In this document: positions 1-8,266 of the stretch, piece after piece
Layout: each line of letters opens with the position of its first letter
How positions within the stretch are numbered: the stretch's first letter is position 1
Assembly (NCBI RefSeq): GCF_003415655.1
Contig: NZ_QRHC01000004.1
Location: 248,001 to 312,000 of the forward strand
Reading direction: 5' to 3'
Length of the DNA stretch: 64,000 bases
DNA from: Vibrio maerlii
Lineage (GTDB): Bacteria > Pseudomonadota > Gammaproteobacteria > Enterobacterales > Vibrionaceae
Translations under genes and position numbers: made by a program
Notes under the pieces: model-generated
Database searches by the model: none
What the model was told of the DNA's origin: nothing
The model's input: only the letters and a program-made list of their open reading frames with translations

Positions 1-792
1 TCGATAAGTGACGGATAGGTGTGAGTTCGAGACATAGTCATAAGGCCTATTCGTAGCGGCCACGCTGGCTTGATAGGTGATCGCTTGGGTCTCAGAGAGG
101 TATTGGTAAAGGGATAGACCCGTTCCGTATTCCCAACCTTTGATATCATCTTCATATTTGGCAAAGTTATTCCAACGAAGCAAAAAATCTTGATTGAAGG
201 AGTAATCCATATCGATGTCGGTAGACTCTCCTGTCAGACGTTTTTTTTGGTATACCTTCTGAGTTAGGCGAACAACGAGGTCTTCATTGACTGGGTAGGT
301 GTAACGGAATCGCCCTTCAATTCCGGGCTTTGCGGTGAGTTTAATGTTGAAGCTGGCTCGATCTCGATCAATCCAGTCATACCTAAGGCCAAGTGTACTC
401 TCTACATCGTCGCTAGACTTAGGGAAGAGCTCAAATACATCATCTTCTTCATCTGTTTCGAAGATGAGTTTCAAGCGTTTGTTAACCTTAGGAAGGTGAA
501 GGCGAGCTTTTAATCGAGTCTGAAATTCATAGCCAGTGCCTTCCACATAGGTAAAGTCATTGGTCCATCGAACTATACTCCCAGCACGTGAATCTTGATC
601 GATACGTTCATCAACGAAGAAACTATCGAACCATACGGCAGGTTGGCAAAAGCGAGTGTTAACACGAGAGTAGACAGAATCAATAACCCTATCGCTGACA
701 GGTAAACTGTGGCACTCATCTTGTTGTTCCTGTTCAGATGCGAAAGGAGAGGTGCTGATGAAAGTAGTGAGAAAAAGGGCTAAATACTTCAA
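1..792 (-). CDS. Partial envelope protein of unknown function (C-terminus outside window)
   Basis: An open frame runs from a TTG at 792 to the window edge without a stop (264 codons visible). An in-frame TAG lies about 27 bases upstream of the TTG, so the start is confined to this short stretch; no ATG or GTG and no good ribosome binding site is present, so the TTG is a guess. The first 18 or so residues look like a signal peptide (LALFLTTFISTSPFAS). The mature part alternates polar and hydrophobic residues with many aromatic and charged strands, as in outer-membrane or periplasmic beta-rich proteins. I do not recognise the family. The gene is alone here, divergent from the lipoprotein gene at 1022. 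Confidence 0.6.
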   Translation of the reverse strand, partial: MKYLALFLTTFISTSPFASEQEQQDECHSLPVSDRVIDSVYSRVNTRFCQPAVWFDSFFVDERIDQDSRAGSIVRWTNDFTYVEGTGYEFQTRLKARLHLPKVNKRLKLIFETDEEDDVFELFPKSSDDVESTLGLRYDWIDRDRASFNIKLTAKPGIEGRFRYTYPVNEDLVVRLTQKVYQKKRLTGESTDIDMDYSFNQDFLLRWNNFAKYEDDIKGWEYGTGLSLYQYLSETQAITYQASVAATNRPYDYVSNSHLSVTYR

Positions 793-1021
793 AGAGATCG
801 CAACGTAGTAAGTGGGCTATAAGGGCTTTTGTATTTCTTTAATGATGTATCAGAGACACTATCAATAACCCAAGCTAATTGAAAGTTGTAGGTACTTCTG
901 AAATTTCTATTGTTGTGTGAAATTCAGCGACTGGTGTCATAAATTTATCATCTAAACAAAAATTCGACGTAGTATGATGTACTATATTGTTTAAAGTTTA
1001 CTCTGGATGAAAGATATTCAA

Positions 1022-1696
1022 ATGTTGAAGAAAGCGCTTAGTTTGTTATTACTCTCTTCTTTTTTAGCGGGCTGTTCGGCTCCTCGTATTCATGCGACTA
1101 AATTTACGTCCTATGACGATTTTTCTGCCGGCCCTGAGGGTGGGGTAGATCTTGTTTGGGCGCGTCTTGGGCTTAGAAGTGAAGAACGATTTAAAAAGAA
1201 GATGAAAGAGTACGACAGCGTCATCATAGATCGCGTGATCGTTGTTGTTAATGAAGAAGATCAACCATTAGACGATGATGATATCAACGAGCTTGTTGAG
1301 CACATGCAGGGTGAACTTAAAGAAAAAATTGCACCTTTTAAAGCCATTGTTGAAGAGCCAAGTGAGTCGACTCTGCGTATGAGCATAGCAATCAGCAATG
1401 TTGAGACCCCTAATCCAATTCTAGCGGTAACGAGCAGCATACTGCCATTTGGTATTGGTATGTCGACCATTTCAAAACTGACTACTGGTGAGCACACCAA
1501 TGTTGGTTCTGCTTCGATTGAAATCCTAGTCAGTGAATCGGTGAGTGAAAAACCGTTGTTTGCCGCCATCGATCGAGAGGCCGGAAACAAAGATTTCGGT
1601 ACCATGATTGATTCCCTTGATGATGCGAAAGACGCGATTGACTTTTGGGTAGATCGTTTAGGTGTTACTCTTCGTGAAGCCCAAGACGAAGAATAA
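1022..1696 (+). CDS. Lipoprotein, DUF3313-like
   Basis: The 224-residue product begins with a short basic n-region, a run of leucines and the lipobox LAGC (Cys18), so it is expected to be a membrane-anchored periplasmic lipoprotein. An ATG 15 bases upstream (1007) is also in frame; the later one is preferred because it gives a more typical lipoprotein n-region, but neither has a strong ribosome binding site. The mature part, with its V-I-V-V core, long helix and later conserved strand pattern, resembles the DUF3313 family of gammaproteobacterial lipoproteins, for which no function is established. It is followed after 9 bases by a DUF3820 gene, so the two are probably cotranscribed. Confidence 0.7.
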   Translation: MLKKALSLLLLSSFLAGCSAPRIHATKFTSYDDFSAGPEGGVDLVWARLGLRSEERFKKKMKEYDSVIIDRVIVVVNEEDQPLDDDDINELVEHMQGELKEKIAPFKAIVEEPSESTLRMSIAISNVETPNPILAVTSSILPFGIGMSTISKLTTGEHTNVGSASIEILVSESVSEKPLFAAIDREAGNKDFGTMIDSLDDAKDAIDFWVDRLGVTLREAQDEE

Positions 1697-1705
1697 TAGA
1701 AAACG

Positions 1706-1921
1706 ATGTTAGACAAAGAAAATCTGATTAAGCTAGCCCGCATTCAGATGCCATTTGGCAAATATGCGGGTAGGGTACTGATAGACTTACCAGAAGAATA
1801 CCTTCTGTGGTTCGACAAGAAAGGCTTCCCGGATGGAGAGCTAGGTAAGCTTCTTCAGCTATGTTTGGCCCTAAAAATCGAGGGGCTGGATAGCGTGGTG
1901 AAGCCGCTTAAAAGAATGTAG
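1706..1921 (+). CDS. DUF3820 family small protein
   Basis: This 71-residue soluble protein carries the family signature MPFGKYAGRxLxDLPxxYLLWF near its start, followed by a helical tail. That matches the DUF3820 family, sometimes annotated as a putative quorum-sensing-regulated virulence factor, although the biochemical role is unknown. The length is normal for the family. It lies 9 bases after the lipoprotein gene and immediately before a strong intrinsic terminator, so it looks like the last gene of a two-gene unit. Confidence 0.8.
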   Translation: MLDKENLIKLARIQMPFGKYAGRVLIDLPEEYLLWFDKKGFPDGELGKLLQLCLALKIEGLDSVVKPLKRM

Positions 1922-1927
1922 AAAAGA

Positions 1928-1956
1928 CAAAGCCCGCTGTTCAAAAGCGGGCTTTG
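1928..1956 (+). terminator. Intrinsic terminator after DUF3820 gene
   Basis: An 11-bp perfect stem (CAAAGCCCGCT with AGCGGGCTTTG) closes a 7-base loop just past the stop codon. The T-run is short, but the stem is strong. Confidence 0.75.
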
Positions 1957-1991
1957 TTATGTTTGTAAGCTCAGACCTGAATTAGTACAGA

Positions 1992-2237
1992 TTAATGCTT
2001 AGTGGGACCTTTACGCACCATCTCTTGACCATTTTGGAACACTTCTTCAGTTACCCAGCGGCCAATTAGTAGTTGATGGTTTTCATTAAGTACCGCAACA
2101 AAACGACGGCCGTCTGCATTGTTGGTTGCCATTGCAATACCTGCAGCACCTTGTAGACCTAGAACACCGCTATCTACTGCGTTGATGAATGCTTCTAGCT
2201 CTTCTAGTGTACCAATTATTCTTTCATCTTTGATCAT
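1992..2237 (-). CDS. Hypothetical protein, about 81 residues
   Basis: A small soluble protein, hydrophilic at both ends, with a helical segment (GTLEELEAFINAV) and a beta-rich second half including GRRFVAVLNENHQLLIGRWV. I do not recognise the family. The frame can also start at a GTG at 2249, but AAGGTG lies about 9 bases before the ATG at 2237, which I prefer. The gene is flanked by terminators on both sides, so it is probably monocistronic. Confidence 0.6.
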   Translation of the reverse strand: MIKDERIIGTLEELEAFINAVDSGVLGLQGAAGIAMATNNADGRRFVAVLNENHQLLIGRWVTEEVFQNGQEMVRKGPTKH

Positions 2238-2324
2238 GACAATCTTCACCTTGAATCAATTTGACGCATACTCTAAACATCCTAAAGCAAGATTTCCACT
2301 ACTTCGGGCTATAGATACAAAAAA

Positions 2325-2344
2325 GCCCGCAACTGAGTGCGGGC
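2325..2344 (-). terminator. Intrinsic terminator of sulfatase gene
   Basis: GCCCGCA and TGCGGGC form a 7-bp perfect stem with a 6-base loop. On the minus strand it is followed by a run of six T. It lies about 20 bases past the stop of the sulfatase at 2363-3934. Confidence 0.75.
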
Positions 2345-2362
2345 CGGGTGCCAACTGACCGA

Positions 2363-3934
2363 TTATTTCATCGTCTCAACTTGTTTTTGTAGAGCATCAA
2401 GTTGTTGCATCTTGCCTTTTAGACCAAGCGATTGGTAGTTAATCGATGCTGGGTTCATTAGCTGACCTTGCTGCATTGGGTAATGAGGCAAAGTTTGGAA
2501 GAAGTCACCTAGCACGTCTTGAATCGGTACGAATAACCACATGTTGTCTGCCATCCAGCGTAGGTACATACCAGATTCGTGAGGCGCTCTCTCGAATGGG
2601 TCAGCACGCAAATGAATGATTTGTGGCCAGTTCGGTGAAAAACGTACTGCGTCCGAAATGTTACCTTCCAGTACAGCGAAGTTTAGTTTCCAATCGTCCC
2701 AACGAACTGCGTTTAGCTCACCATTCGCAGAGAAGTAAAGCAGTGAGTTACGAGGACCTTGTTCTTCTTTACCTTCGAAGTAAGGCTTAAAGTTGTAGCC
2801 ATCGATGTGTACGCGCCAATCTTTGCCGTTTGCGCGGTAGCCGTCTTCAGATGCTAGCTTTTCTTTCACATCTGGAACGCCCGCAGCAGCAAGTAGTGTT
2901 GGTAACCAGTCTTGGTGCGCCATCATTTCATTGATCTTAGTACCACCTTCGATAGTGCCAGGCCAGCGAACGAGTTGAGGAACACGCATACCGCCTTCCC
3001 AAGTTGTACCTTTTTCGCCGTGGAATGGCGTAGCACCACCATCAGGCCAAGATACTGTCTCTGCACCGTTATCCGTCGAGTAGATAACAATTGTGTTATC
3101 AGCGATATCTAGTTCGTCTAGTTTGTCTAGAAGAATACCGACGTGTTCATCGTGTTCTAGCATACCATCAGCATAGATACTAACGCCTGAAGCACCTTTC
3201 CACTTCTCTTGTAGGCGTGTCCAAACGTGCATACGAGTAGTGTTGTGCCAGATGAAGAATGGTTTGTCTTCTTTAACTGCTTTTTCCATGAATGCCAGTG
3301 ACGACTCTAGGAACTCTTCGTCTGCTGTCTCCATACGCTTACGCGTCATTGGGCCTGTATCTTCGATCTTGCCGTCAGCGTAAGACTTGATAACACCACG
3401 TGGACCGTAGTTCTTACGGAACTCAGGATCTTTAGGGTAGTAGTAAGTCTCTGGCTCTTCTTCCGCATTCAAGTGGTAAAGGTTACCAAAAAACTCATCA
3501 AAGCCGTGTGCCGTTGGTAAGTGTTGGTCTTGGTCACCAAGGTGGTTTTTACCGAACTGTGCCGTTACGTAACCTTGCTCTTTAAGAAGGTCTGCAGTGG
3601 TTGGAGCCCAATCTGGGATACCGTGAGTTGAACCCGGCATACCGATGGTCAGTAGGCCAGTACGGAAAGGTTCTTGACCTGTGATGAATGATGCACGGCC
3701 TGCAGTACAAGACTGTTGACCATAGTGATCAGTGAAGATCGCACCTTCGTTTGCAATACGGTCGATATTCGGGGTTTCATATCCCATCATACCTTGGTTG
3801 TATGCACTAATGTTCCAGTAACCTACATCGTCACCAAAGATAGCTAAGATGTTTGGTTGCTCTGCTGCTAGCGCAGTACCAGAAGCAATCAAAGCACCCA
3901 CGCCTACGGCGAGTTTACTTAATTGATTTGCCAT
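2363..3934 (-). CDS. Periplasmic arylsulfatase (type I, CTAGR active site)
   Basis: A 523-residue sulfatase-family hydrolase expected to cleave sulfate esters in the periplasm. The start at 3934 is chosen because GGAG lies 6 bases upstream and the protein then begins with a signal peptide ending near ALA23; the open frame extends 21 codons further but without support. The metal-binding Asp pair (GDD, 35-36) is followed by the formylglycine motif C76-T-A-G-R. The alanine at position +2 instead of proline or serine departs from the classic CxPxR form but is accepted in the broader C/S-x-A/P-x-R pattern. STDNG and the mid-protein GKNHLGD and THG-like motifs are present. It is very close in sequence to the divergent sulfatase at 4237, so the two are paralogues. 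The natural substrate is unknown. Confidence 0.92.
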   Translation of the reverse strand: MANQLSKLAVGVGALIASGTALAAEQPNILAIFGDDVGYWNISAYNQGMMGYETPNIDRIANEGAIFTDHYGQQSCTAGRASFITGQEPFRTGLLTIGMPGSTHGIPDWAPTTADLLKEQGYVTAQFGKNHLGDQDQHLPTAHGFDEFFGNLYHLNAEEEPETYYYPKDPEFRKNYGPRGVIKSYADGKIEDTGPMTRKRMETADEEFLESSLAFMEKAVKEDKPFFIWHNTTRMHVWTRLQEKWKGASGVSIYADGMLEHDEHVGILLDKLDELDIADNTIVIYSTDNGAETVSWPDGGATPFHGEKGTTWEGGMRVPQLVRWPGTIEGGTKINEMMAHQDWLPTLLAAAGVPDVKEKLASEDGYRANGKDWRVHIDGYNFKPYFEGKEEQGPRNSLLYFSANGELNAVRWDDWKLNFAVLEGNISDAVRFSPNWPQIIHLRADPFERAPHESGMYLRWMADNMWLFVPIQDVLGDFFQTLPHYPMQQGQLMNPASINYQSLGLKGKMQQLDALQKQVETMK

Positions 3935-4038
3935 AAAGGACTCCAATTCATAACTGAGTTGTTGATTCAAAAATGCGGTAATGCATTGATGTGGCAAGAT
4001 TAAACGCCGAGGTCAGGTGGTGTCGCTTTATAGAGGTT

Positions 4039-4053
4039 ATAACCATAGGTTAT
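4039..4053. promoter_or_regulatory. Candidate LysR-type box (T-N11-A)
   Basis: ATAACCATAGGTTAT is a perfect 6-bp inverted repeat around a 3-bp centre and has the T-N11-A form typical of LysR-family targets. A near-identical dyad, ATAACCGATAGTTAT, precedes moxR at 8210. Assignment to the LysR protein encoded at 14875 is inference. Confidence 0.45.
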
Positions 4054-4122
4054 GTGGGTAATTTAAGTGGCTGATATATTGTGATTTTATGAGTATTAGT
4101 TAGAGAGCTAGCGGTTTGTTAG

Positions 4123-4138
4123 TGTGACCGATGTCACT
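4123..4138. promoter_or_regulatory. CRP-like binding site
   Basis: TGTGACCGATGTCACT matches the TGTGA-N6-TCACA consensus at all but the last base. It lies about 100 bases upstream of the plus-strand sulfatase, suggesting cAMP-CRP control of the sulfatase pair. Confidence 0.5.
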
Positions 4139-4236
4139 GTGAAATATGCTGATTAGACTAAACGATGAGTGGAAGTTGTTGGAATTTTAACCTATATCTT
4201 TGATTGCAGGATAAAGTTGATTTAACAGGAGTTTAC

Positions 4237-5784
4237 ATGAGCGAAAGCTACTCATTGAAGCGCGGACTAGCTGTATTCACCGCTGCATATTTGGGGGTTG
4301 TCAGTAGTAGCATGGCAGCTGATAAACCCAACATATTAGTAATTTGGGGAGATGACATAGGCCAATCCAATGTCAGCGCATATACATTTGGATTAATGGG
4401 GTACAAAACCCCCAACATTGATAGCATCGCCAAAGAAGGCATGATGTTCACCGATTATTACGCCGAACAATCTTGTACCGCAGGTCGCTCTACTTTTATC
4501 ACGGGTCAGAGTGTGCTCAGAACCGGTCTGAGTAAAGTAGGTCTACCTGGTGCTGAACTGGGCTTACAAGCTGAAGACGCAACCATAGCCGAGCTTCTTA
4601 AACCTATGGGTTACATGACAGGTCAGTTTGGTAAAAACCATTTAGGTGATAAAGACGAACATTTGCCAACCAATCATGGTTTTGATGAATTCTTTGGTAA
4701 CTTATATCACCTAAATGCTGAAGAAGAACCAGAGAATATTGATTATCCAAAGGACCCTGAGTTTAGAAAGAAATTTGGTCCCCGTGGCGTAATCAAATCG
4801 TTTGCTGATGGCAAAATTGAGGATACGGGTCCATTGACACGTAAACGGATGGAGACCGTTGACGAAGAAACGTTAGATGCGGCACTTGCATTCATGGATA
4901 AAGCGGTGAAAGCAGACAAGCCGTTCTTTGTATGGTGGAACTCGACCCGAATGCACTTCCGTACTCACGTGAAGGATGAACAGTTGGGTACCACGGGTAT
5001 CAGCTACTATGCGGATGCGATGGTCGAACATGATAACCATGTGGGTATGTTACTCAAGAAAGTGGACGATCTAGGGATCAAAGACAACACGATTGTATTT
5101 TATTCTACTGATAATGGCCCTCACATGAATACCTGGCCTGATGCTGGCCTTACCCCGTTCCGCGGAGAGAAAAACACCAACTGGGAAGGGGCTTATCGTG
5201 TACCTGCCATGGTTCGTTGGCCTGGCAAGATTGAAGCGGGTTCTGTTTCGAATGAAATCATGCACCATATGGACTGGATGCCAACTTTCGTAGCCGCCGC
5301 TGGGGATGACCAAATCAAAGAGAAGCTATTGAAAGGGCATCAAGCAGGTGACAAAACCTTCAAGCTTCATTTGGACGGTTATAACTTCTTACCTTACCTA
5401 ACTGGCGAAGAAGAGAAAGGTCGAAGGGCCGAAATCTTTTACTTTACTGATGATGGTGACCTAGCAGCGCTTCGTTACAATAATTGGAAAGCGGTTTTCA
5501 TGGAGCAACGTGCTACCGGCACAATGCAGATCTGGGCAGAACCTTTTGTTACGTTACGCTTACCAAAACTGTATAACCTGAGAATGGATCCATACGAAAC
5601 TGCAGATCAAACGTCGAACACTTACTACGACTGGTTATTAGACCACGCGTACATGTTCGTTCCTGCTCAAGCGTATGTGGGGCAGTTCCTCGAGACCTTT
5701 AAGGAATACCCACCGAGGCAGAAAGCCGCGAGCTTCAGCCTTGACCAAGTCATGGAGAAGTTACAGGAAACGCCAAATAAATAA
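4237..5784 (+). CDS. Periplasmic arylsulfatase, paralogue of the neighbouring sulfatase
   Basis: A 515-residue type I sulfatase. The ATG at 4237 has AGGAG 6 to 7 bases upstream; the frame extends to 4204, but only through a TTG without a ribosome site. A signal peptide ends near MAA (27-28), the metal-binding Asp pair is at 39-40 and the formylglycine motif is C80-T-A-G-R. The block from GQFGKNHLGD through TRKRMET is almost identical to the divergent sulfatase, showing recent duplication. The C-terminal parts differ more, which may reflect different substrates. The maturase needed to convert the active cysteine is probably the radical-SAM enzyme at 18502, acting before export. The gene is followed after 100 bases by the multihaem cytochrome. 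Confidence 0.92.
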   Translation: MSESYSLKRGLAVFTAAYLGVVSSSMAADKPNILVIWGDDIGQSNVSAYTFGLMGYKTPNIDSIAKEGMMFTDYYAEQSCTAGRSTFITGQSVLRTGLSKVGLPGAELGLQAEDATIAELLKPMGYMTGQFGKNHLGDKDEHLPTNHGFDEFFGNLYHLNAEEEPENIDYPKDPEFRKKFGPRGVIKSFADGKIEDTGPLTRKRMETVDEETLDAALAFMDKAVKADKPFFVWWNSTRMHFRTHVKDEQLGTTGISYYADAMVEHDNHVGMLLKKVDDLGIKDNTIVFYSTDNGPHMNTWPDAGLTPFRGEKNTNWEGAYRVPAMVRWPGKIEAGSVSNEIMHHMDWMPTFVAAAGDDQIKEKLLKGHQAGDKTFKLHLDGYNFLPYLTGEEEKGRRAEIFYFTDDGDLAALRYNNWKAVFMEQRATGTMQIWAEPFVTLRLPKLYNLRMDPYETADQTSNTYYDWLLDHAYMFVPAQAYVGQFLETFKEYPPRQKAASFSLDQVMEKLQETPNK

Positions 5785-5790
5785 TCACAC

Positions 5791-5808
5791 AGGGCTCTTC
5801 GGAGCCCT
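5791..5808 (+). terminator. Hairpin after sulfatase, weak terminator
   Basis: AGGGCTC and GAGCCCT form a 7-bp stem with a 4-base loop right after the stop codon. No T-run follows, so partial read-through into the cytochrome gene is plausible. Confidence 0.45.
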
Positions 5809-5884
5809 ATCTAATTGCTTGTTAAATAAAGAAAACCTCCTACTATTAATCTATAAGAGTATTACCTTGAGGCTATGGATAGCA

Positions 5885-8179
5885 ATGTTACTAGGTCAGT
5901 TGTTTAGGGGACTTGTTTTATCATCAATTTTGTTTGGTTCTGTTTACGCTCAGGCACAAGAGAAGCAATTTGTGGGAAGTGAACAATGTGTAGACTGCCA
6001 CCAAGCAGAGGTTGAGGCTTGGAAAGGGTCACATCACGAACTGGCGATGCAGCATGCAAGTTCTAACTCAGTATTAGCCGACTTTGATGATCACCGATTT
6101 GTGTTTGATGGAAAAGAAAACCGATTTTTCAAAAGGGGTAATGAGTTTTGGGTTTACATCGAAAACCAAACAGGTGAGTTCAAAGAATATAAAATCAGTT
6201 ATACCTTTGGTGTCGATCCTCTACAGCAATATATGGTCGAGTTCGATGATGGTCGGGTACAGTTGATCCCTTTCGCGTGGGACAGTCGCAGTGCGCAGGA
6301 AGGTGGGAAAAGGTGGTTCCATCTTTACCCAGATATGCAGCCGAATGATGAATTTTATTGGACTAATGCGGGTCAAAATTGGAACTTCATGTGTGCCGAT
6401 TGTCACTCAACAAACCTTCAAAAAAATTACGATACTCAAGCAGACAGCTATAGTACGACGTGGTCAGAAATTAACGTTGGTTGTGAAGCCTGTCATGGTC
6501 CAGCTAGTGACCATGTAACGCAAGCTAACTTAAACACGAAGGAACAGCGTATTTCTTGGAAACCTCACTATGGCTTTGACCGAGATCTGAGTCAATCTGT
6601 TGCAAACTGGGTATATAAAGAAGGCCACAGCACATTACAACCTAGTGAGATCGTTTCGACCAATCAAGTACAAACTTGTGCCCAATGCCATAGCCGAAGA
6701 ACTCAATTAAATGAAACCCAGGACCACGTAAAGGGTTCGTTCCTAGGCCGCTATCGATTGAGTTTAATCACACCCGAGCTCTATCATCATGATGGACAAA
6801 TCTATGATGAGAATTATGTTTATGGCTCTTTCTTACAATCTGCAATGGCAGAAAAGGGCGTAACGTGTACCAACTGTCATGATCCTCATAGTGCAACACT
6901 TAAAATACCGGAAGAAGCGGTTTGCTCACAGTGCCACATTGCCAGTGAGTACACTCCAGAAAAGCATACCTTCCATGAAGCTGGAACTGAGGCATCGAAA
7001 TGTACTACGTGTCACATGCCTGAAACGACCTACATGCAAGTGGATCCAAGAAGAGACCATAGTTGGCATGTGCCACGCCCGGATTTGAGCCAACACATTC
7101 AGACTCCAAACGTCTGTACTTCATGCCATGAAGACAAAGACAACCAATGGGCGACCAAACAATTAGAGCAGTGGTTTCCGGAGTCCGGGTATCAAAATCA
7201 ACAACATTTCTCAGTCGCCTTTTACGCTGATTCTATTGGCCATCGTGGTGCAGCCGATGCTCTTGCCTATACTGCTCAGAATTCGATAGAAAGTGCGATC
7301 ATTCGAGGTTCAAGTCTGGAGCGTTTATCAGGCTCTACAGGGAAAAATACTTTGGTTTCATTAGCACGCGCAGTTAAACATGAGAATGAGTTAATTCGGC
7401 TTGGTGCTATTGCCGGTTCTTCAGGGTACCCGTTTACTGATAGATGGCAGATTCTAGAGCCCTTGTTAAATGACCCAGTACTATCAATCCGTACGGAAAC
7501 GTCCGCGGCCTTGGTCACCTCCTGGCATGAGATGAACCCATTGCAACGTGAAACTTTGCAGCCAGCGCTAGATGAATACATTGAGGTTCAGATGTTTAAC
7601 TCTGACCGAGGATTTGGTCGCACTAATCTAGCGAATGTTTATCGCAGCTTAGGAAAATTTGAAGAGGCAAAAGAATGGTACCGAGGAGCGATTGAAATTG
7701 AACCTTACTTTGAGGCCAGCTACATCAATTATGCGGACTTGTACCGTGCAATGGGCAAAGAAAAGGATGCACAAGCCGTGCTTTTACAGGGTCAAAAATC
7801 CAATCCTGATTCATCCTCACTACCATATAGCTATGGCCTCTCTTTATTTAGAGAAGGTCAGACAGAACAAGCGACCGTGTATCTAAAGCAGGCTGCAGAA
7901 ACAGCTCAAAACAACGACCAGTATTGGTATGTCTATGGCTTGGCCGCTGAGAAACGAAACGTGCATGAATCTAATAGTGCGTTAGATCAAGCTTATAAAA
8001 TTAGCCGTAACCCAGAACAACTCTATGCGCGTTGTGAGGTACTAGCGAGAAACAGCGCAGATACGACCCTACAATTTGCCTTTGATTCCTGTTTAAGAGA
8101 GTTAGGACAATTTGCGCCTCCCAACGTCATTACTCGTTTACGTACTTTATCTGATCAAAGCCAAAAAAATTCCCAATAG
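5885..8179 (+). CDS. Octahaem cytochrome c with C-terminal HEAT/TPR domain
   Basis: A 764-residue exported electron-transfer protein. The start at ATG 5885 gives a clean signal peptide ending near VYAQA; an in-frame TTG at 5867 is the only close alternative. Eight CxxCH haem-binding motifs occur with first cysteines at about 35, 170, 200, 265, 328, 347, 373 and 411, in the arrangement seen in cytochrome c554-like multihaem proteins (for example CEACHGP). From about 450 the protein turns into HEAT-like repeats and from about 575 into TPR repeats (FEEAKEWYRGAIEIEP). This tail is clearly homologous to the protein at 19834, which has no haem motif. It sits between the sulfatases and moxR. The electron donor, acceptor and any catalytic reaction are unknown. 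Confidence 0.88.
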   Translation: MLLGQLFRGLVLSSILFGSVYAQAQEKQFVGSEQCVDCHQAEVEAWKGSHHELAMQHASSNSVLADFDDHRFVFDGKENRFFKRGNEFWVYIENQTGEFKEYKISYTFGVDPLQQYMVEFDDGRVQLIPFAWDSRSAQEGGKRWFHLYPDMQPNDEFYWTNAGQNWNFMCADCHSTNLQKNYDTQADSYSTTWSEINVGCEACHGPASDHVTQANLNTKEQRISWKPHYGFDRDLSQSVANWVYKEGHSTLQPSEIVSTNQVQTCAQCHSRRTQLNETQDHVKGSFLGRYRLSLITPELYHHDGQIYDENYVYGSFLQSAMAEKGVTCTNCHDPHSATLKIPEEAVCSQCHIASEYTPEKHTFHEAGTEASKCTTCHMPETTYMQVDPRRDHSWHVPRPDLSQHIQTPNVCTSCHEDKDNQWATKQLEQWFPESGYQNQQHFSVAFYADSIGHRGAADALAYTAQNSIESAIIRGSSLERLSGSTGKNTLVSLARAVKHENELIRLGAIAGSSGYPFTDRWQILEPLLNDPVLSIRTETSAALVTSWHEMNPLQRETLQPALDEYIEVQMFNSDRGFGRTNLANVYRSLGKFEEAKEWYRGAIEIEPYFEASYINYADLYRAMGKEKDAQAVLLQGQKSNPDSSSLPYSYGLSLFREGQTEQATVYLKQAAETAQNNDQYWYVYGLAAEKRNVHESNSALDQAYKISRNPEQLYARCEVLARNSADTTLQFAFDSCLRELGQFAPPNVITRLRTLSDQSQKNSQ

Positions 8180-8209
8180 TTATATAGAGGCCGTTTGAGA
8201 ATAATCTGT

Positions 8210-8224
8210 ATAACCGATAGTTAT
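8210..8224. promoter_or_regulatory. Candidate LysR-type box upstream of moxR
   Basis: ATAACCGATAGTTAT is a 5-bp inverted repeat (ATAAC and GTTAT) with T-N11-A spacing, about 45 bases before moxR. It closely matches the dyad between the sulfatases at 4039-4053. Confidence 0.45.
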
Positions 8225-8266
8225 TTATATCAATTCTATACTTGGGGTAATTAGAGAAGCCTAACA

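Larger units (their letters stand above)
3935..4236. promoter_or_regulatory. Divergent sulfatase promoter region
   Basis: This 302-bp AT-rich gap separates the two divergently transcribed sulfatases and must hold both promoters. It contains a LysR-type dyad (4039-4053) overlapping a GGTTATAACC palindrome (4035-4044), and a CRP-like site (4123-4138). I see no small gene in it. Confidence 0.6.

Noticed and set aside
1261-1743. 160-codon minus-strand frame over the DUF3313-like lipoprotein gene
   Set aside because: Low-complexity serine-rich product opposite a lipoprotein with a clear lipobox; judged a shadow.
5675-5884. Upstream extension of the octahaem cytochrome frame by 70 codons
   Set aside because: It overlaps the sulfatase 3' end in another frame, has no ribosome site, and would bury the signal peptide that begins at 5885.
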